Part shown: piece after piece, positions 33,809 through 42,984 of the stretch
Layout: each line of letters begins with the position of its first letter
Numbering within the stretch: position 1 is the first letter of the stretch
Assembly (NCBI GenBank): GCA_964015035.1
Contig: CAXHCA010000009.1
Span: forward strand, 1-64,000
DNA from: BQJU01 sp964015035
Lineage (GTDB): Bacteria; Bacteroidota; Bacteroidia; Chitinophagales; Saprospiraceae
Length of the DNA stretch: 64,000 nt
Direction of reading: 5' to 3'
Made by a program: the position numbers and the translations under genes
The notes under the pieces: model-generated
Databases searched by the model: none
Seen by the model: only the letters and a program-made list of their open reading frames with translations
What the model was told of the DNA's origin: nothing

Positions 33809-35638
33809 ATGAGCAAAACGAACAAAACGAAAGGCAAAAAGGCAAAAAAGGCTGCGGCTAAGACAGTAGCAAAATCCGGTTCTTTCAAAGCCTATCAACT
33901 ATACCTTGCAGCACTGGTTGCAGTCACCTTTATCGCATTTTTCCCATCCTTGCAAAATGGTTTCACCAATTGGGATGACCCGGTTTATGTAACCGAAAAC
34001 AGCTTTTTGTTTAATGCCAATTGGGGGGCACTCTTTAGCGAACCAATTTCACTAAACTACCATCCCCTGACCATGTTGAGTTTGGCGATCAATTACCAGA
34101 TTTCCGGGTTAGAACCCTTTGGCTACCACCTGACTAACCTGGTTTTGCACCTGATCAATACCGTGTTGGTCTTCTTTTTCATTCTGCGACTGGCACCCAA
34201 AAATTCAATTTTTGTGCCTTTTTTTACCGCCCTGCTGTTTGGCATTCACCCCATGCATGTCGAGTCGGTAGCATGGATTTCGGAGCGAAAAGATGTGCTC
34301 TATGTGCTGTTCTTTTTGTCGGGCCTGATCACCTATCTGCGCTATCGCGAGAAGCAGGAAACGAAGTGGTTATTGATCACCGGAGTGCTGTTTTTATTGT
34401 CGCTATTATCGAAGGCAATGGCCGTGGTTTTTCCGGTTATCTTGTTGCTGATTGACTGGTTTAAAGGGCGGAAATTGGATCAGCGGGCGTGGCTGGAAAA
34501 GGTACCGTTTTTTGTTTTGTCGCTCTTTTTTGGTGGACTAGCCTATAAAATCCAATCCGCTGGTGCCATTACGGATTTTGCCGTCCTTTCCTTTTTCCAG
34601 CGCATCATTTTTGCGGCCTATGGTTTTTGCATGTATCTATTCAAGGCCATCGTGCCGGTGCAGATGTCGGCTTATTATCCCTATCCGGATTTGCAGGCGA
34701 GTTTGCCTCCCGCGTATTACCTCTGTCCATTGATTGGCATCGGCTTAGGGGGCTGGGCACTTTGGCAAGCCAAACGAAACCGTATGCCCCTGTTTGGTTT
34801 GGGTTTTTATTTGGTCACGGTCGCTTTGGTCTTACAATTCATTTCGGTGGGAAAAGCCATCATGGCCGATCGTTATACATATTTACCCTACGTGGGTGTT
34901 TTCTTTCTGATTTTTCATTTTGCCTTTGCTTTCGCAGAAAAAAAGCCGACGTATCACCCCCCCGTAAAGGGCATTGCCATAGCCTTTGCACTCTTGATGG
35001 CCGCCATTACCTTTCAACGCAATCAGGTGTGGAAAGACAGTGAAACCCTCTGGACGGATGTCATCCAAAAATTCCCCGAAAGGGCTGATGAGGCTTACGC
35101 CAATCGGGGCAGCTTCCGCGGCAAATCCGGTCGCATTGACGAAGCCATTCCCGATCTCGAAAAGGCCATTGCCATCAACCCAAAAATGGGCAATGTCTAC
35201 GAATCGATGGGTAATGCTTACGGCTCTAAGGGACAAATGGAAAAATCACTGGAAGCCTTCTCTAAGGCCATCGAACTAGAGCCGGACAATGCCAATTTTT
35301 TCCTCAACCGAGCCATTTCTTACGCCATGATGCAACGGTATGATCAAGCGTTACAAGATTTTGACCAGGCCATCAAGTTACAACCAACTGGCAACCAGCT
35401 GGCAGCCATTTACGCCAATCGGGCGATCCTCTACCTCAACCGTAGTGACGTCAACAATGCCGAATCTGATGCGACCAAATCCTTACAGTTAAACCCGAAC
35501 CAACCTACGGCGCACTTTTGCATGGCGAAGGTCTACGCGGCTAAAAATCAAAAAGCATCCGCCTTACAATCAGCACAAAGAGCCAAACAGTTGGGCTTCC
35601 AGGTCCCCGATGATTTCATGAGGCAGCTCTCCCAATAG
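33809..35638 (+). CDS. GT-C-type membrane glycosyltransferase with TPR domain (TMTC-like)
   Basis: 609 aa from ATG 33809 (ATG 33797 adds four residues; the frame open further upstream runs through a repeat element). A Lys-rich cytoplasmic N-terminus is followed by about ten membrane segments. The 'GFTNWDDPVYVTEN' motif after the first segment carries the catalytic Asp pair of GT-C enzymes. Four to five TPR units start at about 430 ('ADEAYANRGSFRGKSGRIDEAI'). This layout resembles O-mannosyltransferase-like TMTC proteins. Substrate unknown. Confidence 0.82.
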   Translation: MSKTNKTKGKKAKKAAAKTVAKSGSFKAYQLYLAALVAVTFIAFFPSLQNGFTNWDDPVYVTENSFLFNANWGALFSEPISLNYHPLTMLSLAINYQISGLEPFGYHLTNLVLHLINTVLVFFFILRLAPKNSIFVPFFTALLFGIHPMHVESVAWISERKDVLYVLFFLSGLITYLRYREKQETKWLLITGVLFLLSLLSKAMAVVFPVILLLIDWFKGRKLDQRAWLEKVPFFVLSLFFGGLAYKIQSAGAITDFAVLSFFQRIIFAAYGFCMYLFKAIVPVQMSAYYPYPDLQASLPPAYYLCPLIGIGLGGWALWQAKRNRMPLFGLGFYLVTVALVLQFISVGKAIMADRYTYLPYVGVFFLIFHFAFAFAEKKPTYHPPVKGIAIAFALLMAAITFQRNQVWKDSETLWTDVIQKFPERADEAYANRGSFRGKSGRIDEAIPDLEKAIAINPKMGNVYESMGNAYGSKGQMEKSLEAFSKAIELEPDNANFFLNRAISYAMMQRYDQALQDFDQAIKLQPTGNQLAAIYANRAILYLNRSDVNNAESDATKSLQLNPNQPTAHFCMAKVYAAKNQKASALQSAQRAKQLGFQVPDDFMRQLSQ

Positions 35639-35711
35639 GTGTCTACATGACTCCTCCAACATCCTCAAAAAGCACTGCTTTTTCTGGCTCTGTCTCCCAA
35701 AAACAACGCCA

Positions 35712-38507
35712 TTACCGCACCACCATCACCTTTTCCGTCATTGCATCGTGGTTGGTGCGTAGATGGATCAGATAGAAGCCACTATCCAGATTTCCTGCAT
35801 CAAAATTGACGCGATGAGTTCCGGCTTCCTGCTGCGATAAATTCACCAATTCCAGCATCGGTTTGCCCGTGACATCGAAGACAGTAATCATCACCCTTTC
35901 GGGAATATCCAGGTGGTATTCTATGGTGGCCTGATGCGACATCGGCGAGGGATAGCATTTCAATAAAGCTCCCCCTGCTGGCGGATTATTTTCCACTAAC
36001 ATTTTCTCTTTAGTGTCCTTCTCTCGCGGGCTTGGTGCTGGGGTACACCCCAAAATCAGGGCCCAGAATTCGCTGCCCGCTTCGGCAGAAAAACCGGCAG
36101 TCATTTCTACATAATTACCTGCCTGAAAAATGACGCGGTCACCGGATTGGATGGTTCCGTTGGACGTAATGTACTCCGAAGCAACGTAGATTCCCGGACT
36201 CACCACGCCAGAGATATCCAAAAACTCCGGACAGGCAGAAAGCATGGTGAAATAATCAGTAGTATACATGCCTCGTCCATGGGTAGCAGCTGCCACCAGG
36301 AAGTCGGAAGTACGGTATTCCAACATATCCACCCGTACATTGGCCAAGCCAAAATTATTGGTGGGATACCAGGTCGTATTATTGCCATCCAGGTTACCGG
36401 TTGACCATACACCTAGTTCGGTAGCCACCAAGGCCTCGTCACCGTCCAGCGGGTTGAAAATAATCCAACGGATGGGCATATCCGGCAGGTCTCCTTCAAT
36501 GCTGGTCCAGGTAGCCCCGGTATCAACGGACTCCCAGACACTGTTGACCCCGTAGTTGCTGTAAGTAATGGCCAGGTGACCGTCATCACCATCTTCTACC
36601 GCAATGGAAGAGACATAGCCGTTTTCCGGGCCATTGAGGTCAGTAACGCTGATGGCACCATTCTGGTCGGCATCGTCCACCATGAAAACATCGCCATTGG
36701 TCATACCCATAAATACCCGATTGCCGGTATTGGGCGAGACCTTCATCGCACTGACCAAGCCTTTCCCAAGAATGGGAACAAATTCGTTGGTGACAGTATT
36801 GGTACCACCTACATCGGTGACTCGGATGAAACTGGAAATGGTATCCGAAACGTAGAGGATATTTTCGACATCGTCATAGTCCCCTGGTGTGATGAATAAG
36901 CGTTTGCTATCGCCGGAAACGATATTGCTGAACGAGCCGCCTGCATCGGTGGAGACATTAAAGGAGCCATCCTGCGTTGAGCCTATCTGAATATCGGGAT
37001 TGTCTTGATCGATAAAAGCCCAGCCGCCGTCGCAGCAACAGAGGACGCAGGAAGTAGTGCTAAGTCCGGGGTTGGTAAATTTCGGAGTGGCATTGTCTTG
37101 CGTACCTCCCAACATATAATTGGAGCCTGCATCCGGATGTACCGCTACGGCATAGAATTGGGTTACATTATAACTCGAATTTTTATCACTAATGGAAGGA
37201 CTTCCGGCAGAACCGTTACTGGTTTTGTACACGCCACCATCATTGCCAAAAATTATTTCATCCGAATTTCCCGCTTCAAAAACGATAGCGTGATGATCAG
37301 AGTGAATTCCGCCTACATTATTCCAACTGGCACCGCCATCGGTGGAGAAGTTCATACTCACTGCGCCACACCACACCCGCTCCTCATCATTGGGGTCGAC
37401 CGCAAGAATTTGATTGTACCAGGTTTGTCCGCCAAAACCGGGATCCATCACGCGGTTGGTCCAACTGGTACCGCCATTGGTAGTCCGCCAAATACCCAGT
37501 ACCTGATCCTTATTGGCCGCTGTGGTATCCTGAAACATGACGTAGACATAGTTGCTATTATTCGGGGCACAAGCCAATTCAACACGACCGTAGTTTGAGC
37601 CCGGCAATCCGGTATTGACCTGCGTCCAGGAATCACCATTATCCGTTGATTTATAAACCCCAATGGCCCAAAAAGAGGCGTAAAGATCGCCATTGGCCGC
37701 AATTTCGATATCATTGGCTGACTCGTGGGGCGTGCCCACTCCCGGACTGACCCCAACGCCGATGCCAAGTACTTTCGGCCAGGTTAGTCCGCCATCTTCG
37801 GAGCGCCGCACGCCCCCCTGTGGGGTACAAATGAAAACAGACCCATCGGCGGCGATAACCAGCTTTCGAGTGGACCGAAAGACACCTCCGGTAGCGGATG
37901 GCAAGAGGTCCCAAGTAGTTCCACCATCTGTGGTTTTCCAAATACCGATTCCCAGTACACCGTCGATATTGCCCCAACCTTCTCCGGTAGAAAAGTACAT
38001 GGTATTGGGATCGCCGGGGTCTTGTGCCATGGCAGAAATGGCCAGATTGTCAAACAGATCATCGACTTTTGTCCATATCGGGTTGGCGGCATCGATATTG
38101 GTGGTTTTCCACAAACCGCCCGATACACTTCCCGCCCACACCGTGCTACCATCGGGATCATTGGCATCGATGACAATAGCTCGGGTGCGCCCGCCCACAT
38201 TGGTAGGCCCCCGCTCTTCCCAATAAATGGGCAGGGCATCCGAAGCTTTTTCTGCTCTCTTTTGTTCCGCAAGTTGAAATGCCGTGAGCAGTCTTTCCTT
38301 AGGGACTTCTCCGGTTTTGGGTACTCGGGTCATCAAATATTCCTGGTCAAAACGGCGCTGAATGCGTTCCAGTTTTGGCGCTTTCTCCTCTTCATATTCG
38401 GCTTCACAGGTTTCGTAAGTTTCTGTTATTTCCGGATTCTCCCGAATTCCCAGTAGCATAACCAAGAGCACGCTAAGCGCAATAGAGATGGTATAAAATG
38501 TTTTCAT
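35712..38507 (-). CDS. Large VPS10/BNR-propeller protein secreted by T9SS
   Basis: 931 aa from ATG 38507, which precedes the hydrophobic export signal (MKTFYTISIALSVLLVMLLG). The main body carries many Asp-box repeats ('TTDGGTTWDLL', 'SEDGGLTWPKV', 'STDNGDSWTQV', 'TTNGGTSWTNR', 'VDTGATWTSIEG'), the pattern of sortilin/glycosyl-hydrolase-like propellers. Next comes a strand-rich domain ('SGDRVIFQAGNYVEMTAGF') ending in 'LILGC'. The last 75 residues are a type A T9SS sorting domain ('CYPSPMSHQATIEY' ... 'FYLIHLRTNHDAMTEKVMVVR'). It is expected at the cell surface. Confidence 0.88.
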   Translation of the reverse strand: MKTFYTISIALSVLLVMLLGIRENPEITETYETCEAEYEEEKAPKLERIQRRFDQEYLMTRVPKTGEVPKERLLTAFQLAEQKRAEKASDALPIYWEERGPTNVGGRTRAIVIDANDPDGSTVWAGSVSGGLWKTTNIDAANPIWTKVDDLFDNLAISAMAQDPGDPNTMYFSTGEGWGNIDGVLGIGIWKTTDGGTTWDLLPSATGGVFRSTRKLVIAADGSVFICTPQGGVRRSEDGGLTWPKVLGIGVGVSPGVGTPHESANDIEIAANGDLYASFWAIGVYKSTDNGDSWTQVNTGLPGSNYGRVELACAPNNSNYVYVMFQDTTAANKDQVLGIWRTTNGGTSWTNRVMDPGFGGQTWYNQILAVDPNDEERVWCGAVSMNFSTDGGASWNNVGGIHSDHHAIVFEAGNSDEIIFGNDGGVYKTSNGSAGSPSISDKNSSYNVTQFYAVAVHPDAGSNYMLGGTQDNATPKFTNPGLSTTSCVLCCCDGGWAFIDQDNPDIQIGSTQDGSFNVSTDAGGSFSNIVSGDSKRLFITPGDYDDVENILYVSDTISSFIRVTDVGGTNTVTNEFVPILGKGLVSAMKVSPNTGNRVFMGMTNGDVFMVDDADQNGAISVTDLNGPENGYVSSIAVEDGDDGHLAITYSNYGVNSVWESVDTGATWTSIEGDLPDMPIRWIIFNPLDGDEALVATELGVWSTGNLDGNNTTWYPTNNFGLANVRVDMLEYRTSDFLVAAATHGRGMYTTDYFTMLSACPEFLDISGVVSPGIYVASEYITSNGTIQSGDRVIFQAGNYVEMTAGFSAEAGSEFWALILGCTPAPSPREKDTKEKMLVENNPPAGGALLKCYPSPMSHQATIEYHLDIPERVMITVFDVTGKPMLELVNLSQQEAGTHRVNFDAGNLDSGFYLIHLRTNHDAMTEKVMVVR

Positions 38508-38743
38508 TGCAGATTGTTTTTTGGTAAGTTTTCTCACCCATCTATCCGTTGAAGGAGTGAGTTGTTACCAGAGGGCGGAGAATTTCTGTCTTTTGAGGTG
38601 GTGATATTGGAGGAGTGGAGATGGCTGAGGCGGAAAAGAAGACGGTTTGTGGGGGCTACCAGGCCCAAAAAACTAATTTGACTATTTTTTGAAACGTGAA
38701 ATATAGAAAGAACCTACCTGTTTTTGGAAGGCTGACCCCTCGC

Positions 38744-39736
38744 CTAAACCGCCAGCACCGCTGCCCAAACGCGATCATCCACCTCCACGCCTTCTCTCAA
38801 TTGCTGCTGCCGAATCTGAAAAGAACGCTCGCTGGGATAACGGACGGCTTGGTCTTGCGCCGGAGATTTTTTGATGTATTGCAGCAGTTCCTGAGACATT
38901 GCCAAAATGGTACTTTTGCTCATCAATCCTTCGGGCTTGAGACAAATAAAAACCTGTGAAAGTCCGTACTCTGCCTCATTTCTGCCAATATCTTCCGTTG
39001 AACGGCCTTCTGAGAGCATGGCGGCAAACATATCCAGCAATATAGATAGACCGGAGCCTTTCCAGTAGCCAATCGAAATGGGCAACTTGCTTTCCAGAAT
39101 AGCCTGCGGATCGTCGGTCAGTTCACCGGCCTGATTGACGCCACCGGGAAAGGGCAATTTGGTCCCCTCCCGCTGGTGTGTTTCCATTTTTCCGTAGGAA
39201 AATAAAGACATCGACATGTCCAACAATATCGGGTGTGGATCACCGGGCACGGAAAAAATCAACGGATTATTACCAATCCAGGGCGCTTTCCCTCCCCATA
39301 CCGGCATATTGGGGGTTGTATTACTCCAACAAATACTCATATACCCTTTTTCGGCTGCCATCAAGCCGTAGTTGCCGCCGCGCATCCAGTGATTGGTATT
39401 GCGTAAAGCAACACAGCTGATCCCGTATTGGTCGGCAAGAGACATGGCTCTTTGCATCGCAAAACCCGCATTATTGGGCCCGGACCCCAGCTGGCCATCC
39501 CATTGCTCTAAAGCATTGAAGGCTTTCATTTGCTTCGGTTGGGCGTGAACATCAATGATGCCCTTGTCTATATTGCTCAAAAACAGGGTAAATCGATTGA
39601 CCCCGTGCGAATTAACGCCATCCAAGGTAGCTTGCGCAAATAATCGGGCACATTCTGCTGCCGCAGCTTTGTCGAATCCTTTTTGTTGTAGCTTTTCCTG
39701 AAAGGTGCTCAATAGCTGAGTATAAGGGATTTTCAT
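38744..39736 (-). CDS. yiaK: YiaK-type 3-dehydro-L-gulonate 2-dehydrogenase (malate/lactate dehydrogenase family)
   Basis: 330 aa, the usual length. The conserved 'DGVNSHGVNRFTLFL', 'ALRNTNHWMRGGNYGLMAAEKGYMSICWSNT', 'WIGNNPLIF', 'DMSMSLFSYGKMET' and 'GYWKGSGLSILLDM' blocks are close to E. coli YiaK (DlgD). It is an NAD(P)H-dependent oxidoreductase of 2-keto acids, with the catalytic His in 'SHGVNR' and 'NHWMRGG'. No other ascorbate/gulonate genes are adjacent. It lies upstream of no obvious operon partner on the minus strand. Confidence 0.88.
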   Translation of the reverse strand: MKIPYTQLLSTFQEKLQQKGFDKAAAAECARLFAQATLDGVNSHGVNRFTLFLSNIDKGIIDVHAQPKQMKAFNALEQWDGQLGSGPNNAGFAMQRAMSLADQYGISCVALRNTNHWMRGGNYGLMAAEKGYMSICWSNTTPNMPVWGGKAPWIGNNPLIFSVPGDPHPILLDMSMSLFSYGKMETHQREGTKLPFPGGVNQAGELTDDPQAILESKLPISIGYWKGSGLSILLDMFAAMLSEGRSTEDIGRNEAEYGLSQVFICLKPEGLMSKSTILAMSQELLQYIKKSPAQDQAVRYPSERSFQIRQQQLREGVEVDDRVWAAVLAV

Positions 39737-39920
39737 GTGGTATGTTTTGAGCCTTGAAATTAGATAAACTTGGCCAGAGGATCCTAAAAATTGCTTTGGG
39801 CATTGGGATTCCTCGCTCGGGTGATGTTTGCTATATCGACCATTATGCTGAATCTCATCATTTATCGACTGCCTCCGTTACATTCGGGCGGCACAAAAAA
39901 ACGTGCCGCTGCTATGCCGC

Positions 39921-41123
39921 TTAATCTTGCGTTTTCGCCCGGCCTTTCTCTATGCCCTCTAAAATAATTCCACACGCTTTGCGAATTTCGGCCTCAGTGA
40001 TGATCAGCGGTGGCGCAATGCGCAATGATTTGCTGTTAAACAAAAACCAATCCGTGACCAAGCCTTCTTCCAGACAGTGTTTGATCACCCCTTGCACGAA
40101 GTCAAAATCGGGCAATTCGACGGCTAGCCATAGTCCGGCACTTCGGACCTCCGCAATATCCGGGTGTTGCAGTAATTGCAGAAAGAGCTGTTCTTTGCTT
40201 TTAACCTGCTGAATCAAATCCGTTTCCACTAAAGTCTCCAGCGTCGCCAATGCTGCAGCGCAACTTACCGGGTGACCACCAAAGGTAGTGATATGACCGA
40301 GTATTGGATCGTGTGACAAGACCTGCATCACCTCACGCGAAGCCACAAATGCAGCGATCGGCATACCACCGCCCATGCCCTTGGCCAGCAGTAGAATGTC
40401 CGGTACAATGCCGTATTGTTCAAACGCCCAAAGGGTGCCCGTTCGGCCATATCCCGCCTGAATTTCGTCGAGAATCAACAGGCAGCCGACTTCATCGCAA
40501 CGTTGGCGGAGCTTTTTCAGGTAATCCTTTTTCGGTGTTTGCAATCCACATTCTGCCTGCACCGTTTCGACGATGACAGCAGCGGTTTTGCGGGTGATGG
40601 AGGTCAGCTCTTTTTCTTCATTGAACTCAATATGTCGAATGCCCGGCAACAAGGGATGAAAGGCCTGCGTGAAATCCTTGGGCCACATCAAGCTAGCCGA
40701 TCCCTGGGTACTGCCGTGGTAGGCATTTTTGGCGGCAACAATCTCAGGCCGCCCCGTGTACCGCTTGGCCAGTTTCATCGCTCCTTCGGTGGCTTCGGTA
40801 CCGGAATTAACAAAATAAACACTGTCCAGCACGGCGGGCAAATGATCGGTCATCAGTTTGGCCAGTTGCACCTGTGGCGCCAGCACATACTCTCCGTAAA
40901 CCATCGTGTGCAGGTAGCGATCGAGTTGCGCTTTAGCCGCCGCCACTACCTTCGGATGTCGGTGTCCCAGACTACTGACACCAATACCCGCAATGAGGTC
41001 CAGGTAGGCTTTGCCAGCGGTATCATAAAGGTACATGCCTTCCGCCCGGTCGATTTCAAGCAGGAGCGGAAAAGCACTAGTTTGAGCAAGATTTCTCAGA
41101 AAAAGTTGTCGTAAATTAGGCAT
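39921..41123 (-). CDS. Class III PLP-dependent aminotransferase
   Basis: 400 aa, complete. 'FVNSGTEATEGAMKLAKRYTGR' (cofactor phosphate), 'LLILDEIQAGYGRTG' (Asp and Gln at the pyridine ring) and 'ILLLAKGMGGGMPIAAF' (PLP Lys) are all intact, with 'HITTFGGHPVSCAAALATLE' after them. It resembles acetylornithine/4-aminobutyrate-type aminotransferases, but no arginine or GABA gene is nearby, so the substrate is not assigned. Confidence 0.9.
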   Translation of the reverse strand: MPNLRQLFLRNLAQTSAFPLLLEIDRAEGMYLYDTAGKAYLDLIAGIGVSSLGHRHPKVVAAAKAQLDRYLHTMVYGEYVLAPQVQLAKLMTDHLPAVLDSVYFVNSGTEATEGAMKLAKRYTGRPEIVAAKNAYHGSTQGSASLMWPKDFTQAFHPLLPGIRHIEFNEEKELTSITRKTAAVIVETVQAECGLQTPKKDYLKKLRQRCDEVGCLLILDEIQAGYGRTGTLWAFEQYGIVPDILLLAKGMGGGMPIAAFVASREVMQVLSHDPILGHITTFGGHPVSCAAALATLETLVETDLIQQVKSKEQLFLQLLQHPDIAEVRSAGLWLAVELPDFDFVQGVIKHCLEEGLVTDWFLFNSKSLRIAPPLIITEAEIRKACGIILEGIEKGRAKTQD

Positions 41124-41186
41124 AAAACAGGCTTTTGAGCCGCAAATTTAGGCTTTTGCCACCAGCTTTGCATACGCCGCCCCAAT

Positions 41187-41654
41187 CTACCGATTCCAGG
41201 CGTGTCGCCCACCGATGCTATTGGTGTTTTCCGGATTGGTTCTGGACCAGCCACCGATAAATTCGCAGGGAATATTGATTTGTCGACACAGCGCCTGAAA
41301 GGTATAGGCGTAGTTTTGGCAGATGCCTTTTTTTCGCTTTAGAGAATAACTGACTTCGCCGGCAATTTTCTCCTGAATTTCTGCTTGTCTATACCGCTTT
41401 GGTTTCTTCGCATCATTCATGCGCTTTTCCAGCAATCGGTGGTCATAGGCAATATTGCGGGCTACCCAATAGTACAGGGCCTCCACTTTTTCCTTGGGCG
41501 TCTCATAATTTTGGGTAATCTTATTGGATAATTCCTCGACATCGTTAGCGGTAAGGTCAACAATCGCATCGTATTTCGTCCAGTTGGTTTGACCAAATAC
41601 AGTGTGGCAAGTGCAAAGCAAGAGCATTGCCGAAACGGTAAGCATAAATTTCAT
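41187..41654 (-). pseudogene. Truncated transglutaminase-like protein
   Basis: 155 aa from ATG 41654, which precedes a signal peptide (MKFMLTVSAMLLLCTCHTVFGQ). The transglutaminase core is present: 'EKVEALYYWVARNIAYD', 'KKGICQNYAYTFQALCRQINIPCEFIGGWSR' with the catalytic Cys, and 'GGRHAWNR' with the catalytic His. It stops directly after HAWN-R, where family members continue with 'xVKxDGxWYxxDxTW', so the catalytic Asp and the whole C-terminal region are missing. The following bases do not continue in any frame, which points to a deletion. Probably inactive. Confidence 0.75.
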
Positions 41655-41733
41655 GATATTGTTGTAGAGCACGATGAATAATGTAAATAAGCTCCGCAAT
41701 AATGGATCTTTTTATCAAAAATAAAAGACAATA

Positions 41734-42708
41734 TCACCCCCAATCAAAATCGCTGACCAGCCGATCCATAAACTCATTTACGCTGGCATCAATTCCCCCC
41801 GGATGTTTTTCAAACCAGTCCACAATTTCCTTCACCCCTTGTCGGAAGGGGATCTTGGCTTCGTATTCCGGTACCAGACTCTTGATCTTGCTATTGTCAA
41901 AGATCATACTGTGGGATTTATCGCCCAACAGGCCATCGCCATATACGGGCGCATAACGGGCAACGACCTTAGAAGGCACGTGCACCAGCTTGGGTTCGAC
42001 CCCCAATTCGCGCGCAAATAAATGATAAATATTATTCCACGACAGCCATTCATCGGACGTGATTTGATATGCTTCGCCGATGGCCTCTTTCCTGCCTAAA
42101 AGGCCAACAAATCCCACTGCAAAATCCTGGTGATGGGTCAACGTCCAGATGGAAGTGCCGTCACCGATGACCACAACCGGCTGGCCCTCTTTCATACGTT
42201 GCAGGGTAGTGTATTTGCCCAACAAAGGAATCATCGTTTGGTCATAGGTGTGGGAAGGGCGCACGATGGTGTAAGGAAACCCATTATTGCGATAAGCATC
42301 CTGCAACACCTCCTCACAGGCCATTTTGAGTCGGGAGTATTCCCAAAAGGGATTGTGCAAAGGGGTGTCTTCGGTAATGGGCAACTGCTCTGGTGGCGTC
42401 TGATAGGCGGAGGCCGAACTGATAAAAACAAACTGCTTGGTGATACCGGCAAACAACTCAATGTCATGGTGAATGTGCTGCGGTTCAAAAGCGATCCAGT
42501 CGACGACTACGTCAAATTCGTGTCCTTTTAAGGCTTGCCTGGTAGTGGCCAGATCTCTGATGTCTGCCTGAATGGTTTTAACGCCCGCTATTTTTCTCAG
42601 GCTGGTTATACCGCGATTCAAATGGTAGAGATCCATTCCTTTAGCAACAGCGCGTTGTGAACAAGCGGAACTAATGACCCCGGTGCCGCCAATAAATAAT
42701 ACTTTCAT
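41734..42708 (-). CDS. NAD-dependent epimerase/dehydratase family protein (atypical SDR)
   Basis: 324 aa. The nucleotide-binding motif is 'FIGGTGVISSACSQRAV' (GGTGxIS variant of the chloroplast CSP41/isoflavone-reductase-like group). The active-site Tyr lies in 'PFWEYSRLKMACEE' (YxxxK), and 'FVFISSASAY' supplies the Ser. Residues 'HTYDQTMIPLL' and 'DGTSIWTLTHHQDFAVGFVGLL' are typical of the family. The substrate is probably a nucleotide sugar or RNA-related; not assigned. Confidence 0.88.
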   Translation of the reverse strand: MKVLFIGGTGVISSACSQRAVAKGMDLYHLNRGITSLRKIAGVKTIQADIRDLATTRQALKGHEFDVVVDWIAFEPQHIHHDIELFAGITKQFVFISSASAYQTPPEQLPITEDTPLHNPFWEYSRLKMACEEVLQDAYRNNGFPYTIVRPSHTYDQTMIPLLGKYTTLQRMKEGQPVVVIGDGTSIWTLTHHQDFAVGFVGLLGRKEAIGEAYQITSDEWLSWNNIYHLFARELGVEPKLVHVPSKVVARYAPVYGDGLLGDKSHSMIFDNSKIKSLVPEYEAKIPFRQGVKEIVDWFEKHPGGIDASVNEFMDRLVSDFDWG

Positions 42709-42789
42709 GCTGAAAAGATTTTTGCTAACAATATGGGAGGAAAACGGCAGAAACAGTTACTAATCAGCCCATTATTTCAAAAATCATCG

Positions 42790-42843
42790 TTCAAAAATTG
42801 ATAGCTTTTTCAAAAATTGATAAGATTTGTTCGTTTTTTGATA
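42790..42843. repeat. Direct repeats upstream of the 42985 gene
   Basis: TTCAAAAATTGATA (42790) and TCAAAAATTGATA (42810) are spaced about 20 bp apart, with a looser third copy TTCGTTTTTTGATA (42830), i.e. two helical turns per unit. A candidate regulator-binding array between the divergent SDR and T9SS-protein genes. Confidence 0.5.
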
Positions 42844-42984
42844 CCCCTTACCTCCCGTTTCCCCGCATCTTTGTGTCGTTCACAAAAATAATTCATGCGT
42901 CCTGCCACATTGTACAATCCGGCAAGTAAGAGCCGAGTTGACCGGGACCGTCATCACCTTTCTAAAACCTTTTAAATCATTAAC

